Positions 63,535 through 64,000 of a DNA stretch of 64,000 nucleotides are shown one piece after another. Positions within the stretch are counted from its first letter, which is position 1; each line of letters begins with the position of its first letter. The notes under the pieces are model-generated. The model was not told where the DNA came from. It searched no databases and saw only the letters and a list, made by a program, of their open reading frames with translations. The stretch is from Acidovorax sp. RAC01 (lineage in GTDB: Bacteria; Pseudomonadota; Gammaproteobacteria; Burkholderiales; Burkholderiaceae_C), in NCBI RefSeq assembly GCF_001714725.1, contig NZ_CP016447.1, positions 620,001 to 684,000 of the forward strand. Reading direction: 5' to 3'. Position numbers and translations under genes: made by a program.

Positions 63535-63721
63535 GGAGGTTGGGGCTGTTGGGCGAAATGGAGCAAATACGAAGGAAGGGCGCGGGTTCCGTCCGGATAC
63601 GCCCAGTTGAACGCAGCGGGTGGCCCAGCAGCCTGGCTATGGCCCAGGTCAACGGGCAATCCGAGCCAGCCAACGCGGCGCCCGGCTGCGCGGGCGGCCG
63701 TGCCGTCTGGCCCTGGGGCTG

Positions 63722-64000
63722 TCAGGCCTTGCGCGCAGCAGACCGGCGGATGGCTTCGTTGATTTCTGCAATCGACCGTTCGATCGCGGCATCGTCGAGA
63801 TCATCCACCAGACCGTCGAGCGGACCCGCCTGGATGGTGGACGCAAACACGTCGTCGCTGATGCTGTCGGTGGAGACCCCTTGCGTGGACTCGAAGGCGT
63901 CGGGTGTCTCCCACTCCAGGGCCACCACGGTCACGTTGTCGCTGCTGTCACCGGCCACGCGCAGGGCATCTTCGACCAGATCCGGCACGGCGTGCGATAC
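63722..64000 (-). CDS. PP2C-family protein phosphatase, C-terminal part (5' end outside the window)
   Basis: The visible ~92 residues begin VSHAVPDLVEDALRVAGDSS, then DNVTVVALEWE, the last strand motif of the PP2C fold (the D-N-V/I-T Asp binds metal). An acidic tail of ~60 residues (SISDDVFAST, DGLVDDLDDAAIERS) ending RRSAARKA follows. The protein therefore carries an extension beyond the phosphatase. Partners such as a Ser/Thr kinase would be outside. It lies 187 bp upstream of rph on the same strand. Confidence 0.85.
   Translation of the reverse strand, partial: VSHAVPDLVEDALRVAGDSSDNVTVVALEWETPDAFESTQGVSTDSISDDVFASTIQAGPLDGLVDDLDDAAIERSIAEINEAIRRSAARKA

Overview
The window is a 64 kb piece of a GC-rich betaproteobacterial chromosome, most likely Comamonadaceae (an Acidovorax-like organism). 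The evidence is gene content and order (urtABCDE and ureABC-EFG with small extra genes, a fused OHCU decarboxylase/allantoate amidohydrolase, HemW-RdgB-RNase PH), very strong GC bias with long antisense shadow ORFs, and three dispersed intergenic repeat families of the kind seen in that group. This assignment rests on recognition of the proteins, not on a search.

Layout. 1-9,022: purine/urate breakdown. The start of xdhC, a small lipoprotein, uraH (5-hydroxyisourate hydrolase), a GntR-type regulator, puuE (allantoinase), a uraD-allC fusion and an M20 amidohydrolase are followed by a 0.75 kb repeat element and an NCS2 urate/xanthine permease. The same 16-base sequence containing the palindrome GTGTATACAC lies between uraH and the regulator and again upstream of the permease, so the two loci look like one regulon. 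9,023-15,731: a 268-bp MITE, malic enzyme maeB, an HDOD protein and a three-gene SsuABC-type ABC importer. 15,774-28,123: a very large pseudokinase/AAA/GAF/histidine kinase with its LuxR-type response regulator, then a divergent pair of large unknown proteins (a PLC-like + FG-GAP protein and a PQQ-like beta-propeller protein) and a patatin-like lipoprotein.

28,284-57,511: urea metabolism, in pieces. ureD stands alone at 28.3 kb. Sensor, aminotransferase, PilZ, phosphoesterase, lipid-kinase and PAP2 genes follow, then the urea ABC importer urtABCDE on the minus strand. A second copy of the 0.7 kb repeat element separates urtD from urtE. A histidine kinase and a CheX-like protein follow. Then comes a minus-strand gene fusing an NCS1-type permease, a Cys-rich module, a histidine kinase and a receiver domain; its 4-nt-overlapping response-regulator partner carries an in-frame TAG. 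Divergent from it is ureA-(His-rich miniprotein)-ureB-ureC-GNAT-ureE-ureF-ureG, ending at a tRNA-Ser(TGA).

57,531-64,000: tRNA-Ser, a 60-aa Cys-rich protein, a PAS-GGDEF protein, an I78 inhibitor lipoprotein, then hemW, rdgB, rph and the end of a PP2C phosphatase.

How it fits together: purines are oxidised to urate, opened to allantoin and allantoate and degraded to ureides. Urea is imported by Urt and hydrolysed by the nickel urease to ammonia. The permease-kinase fusion beside ureA is the most unusual candidate for sensing an extracellular nucleobase or ureide and linking it to nitrogen scavenging. No phage, integrase, CRISPR or rRNA was seen.
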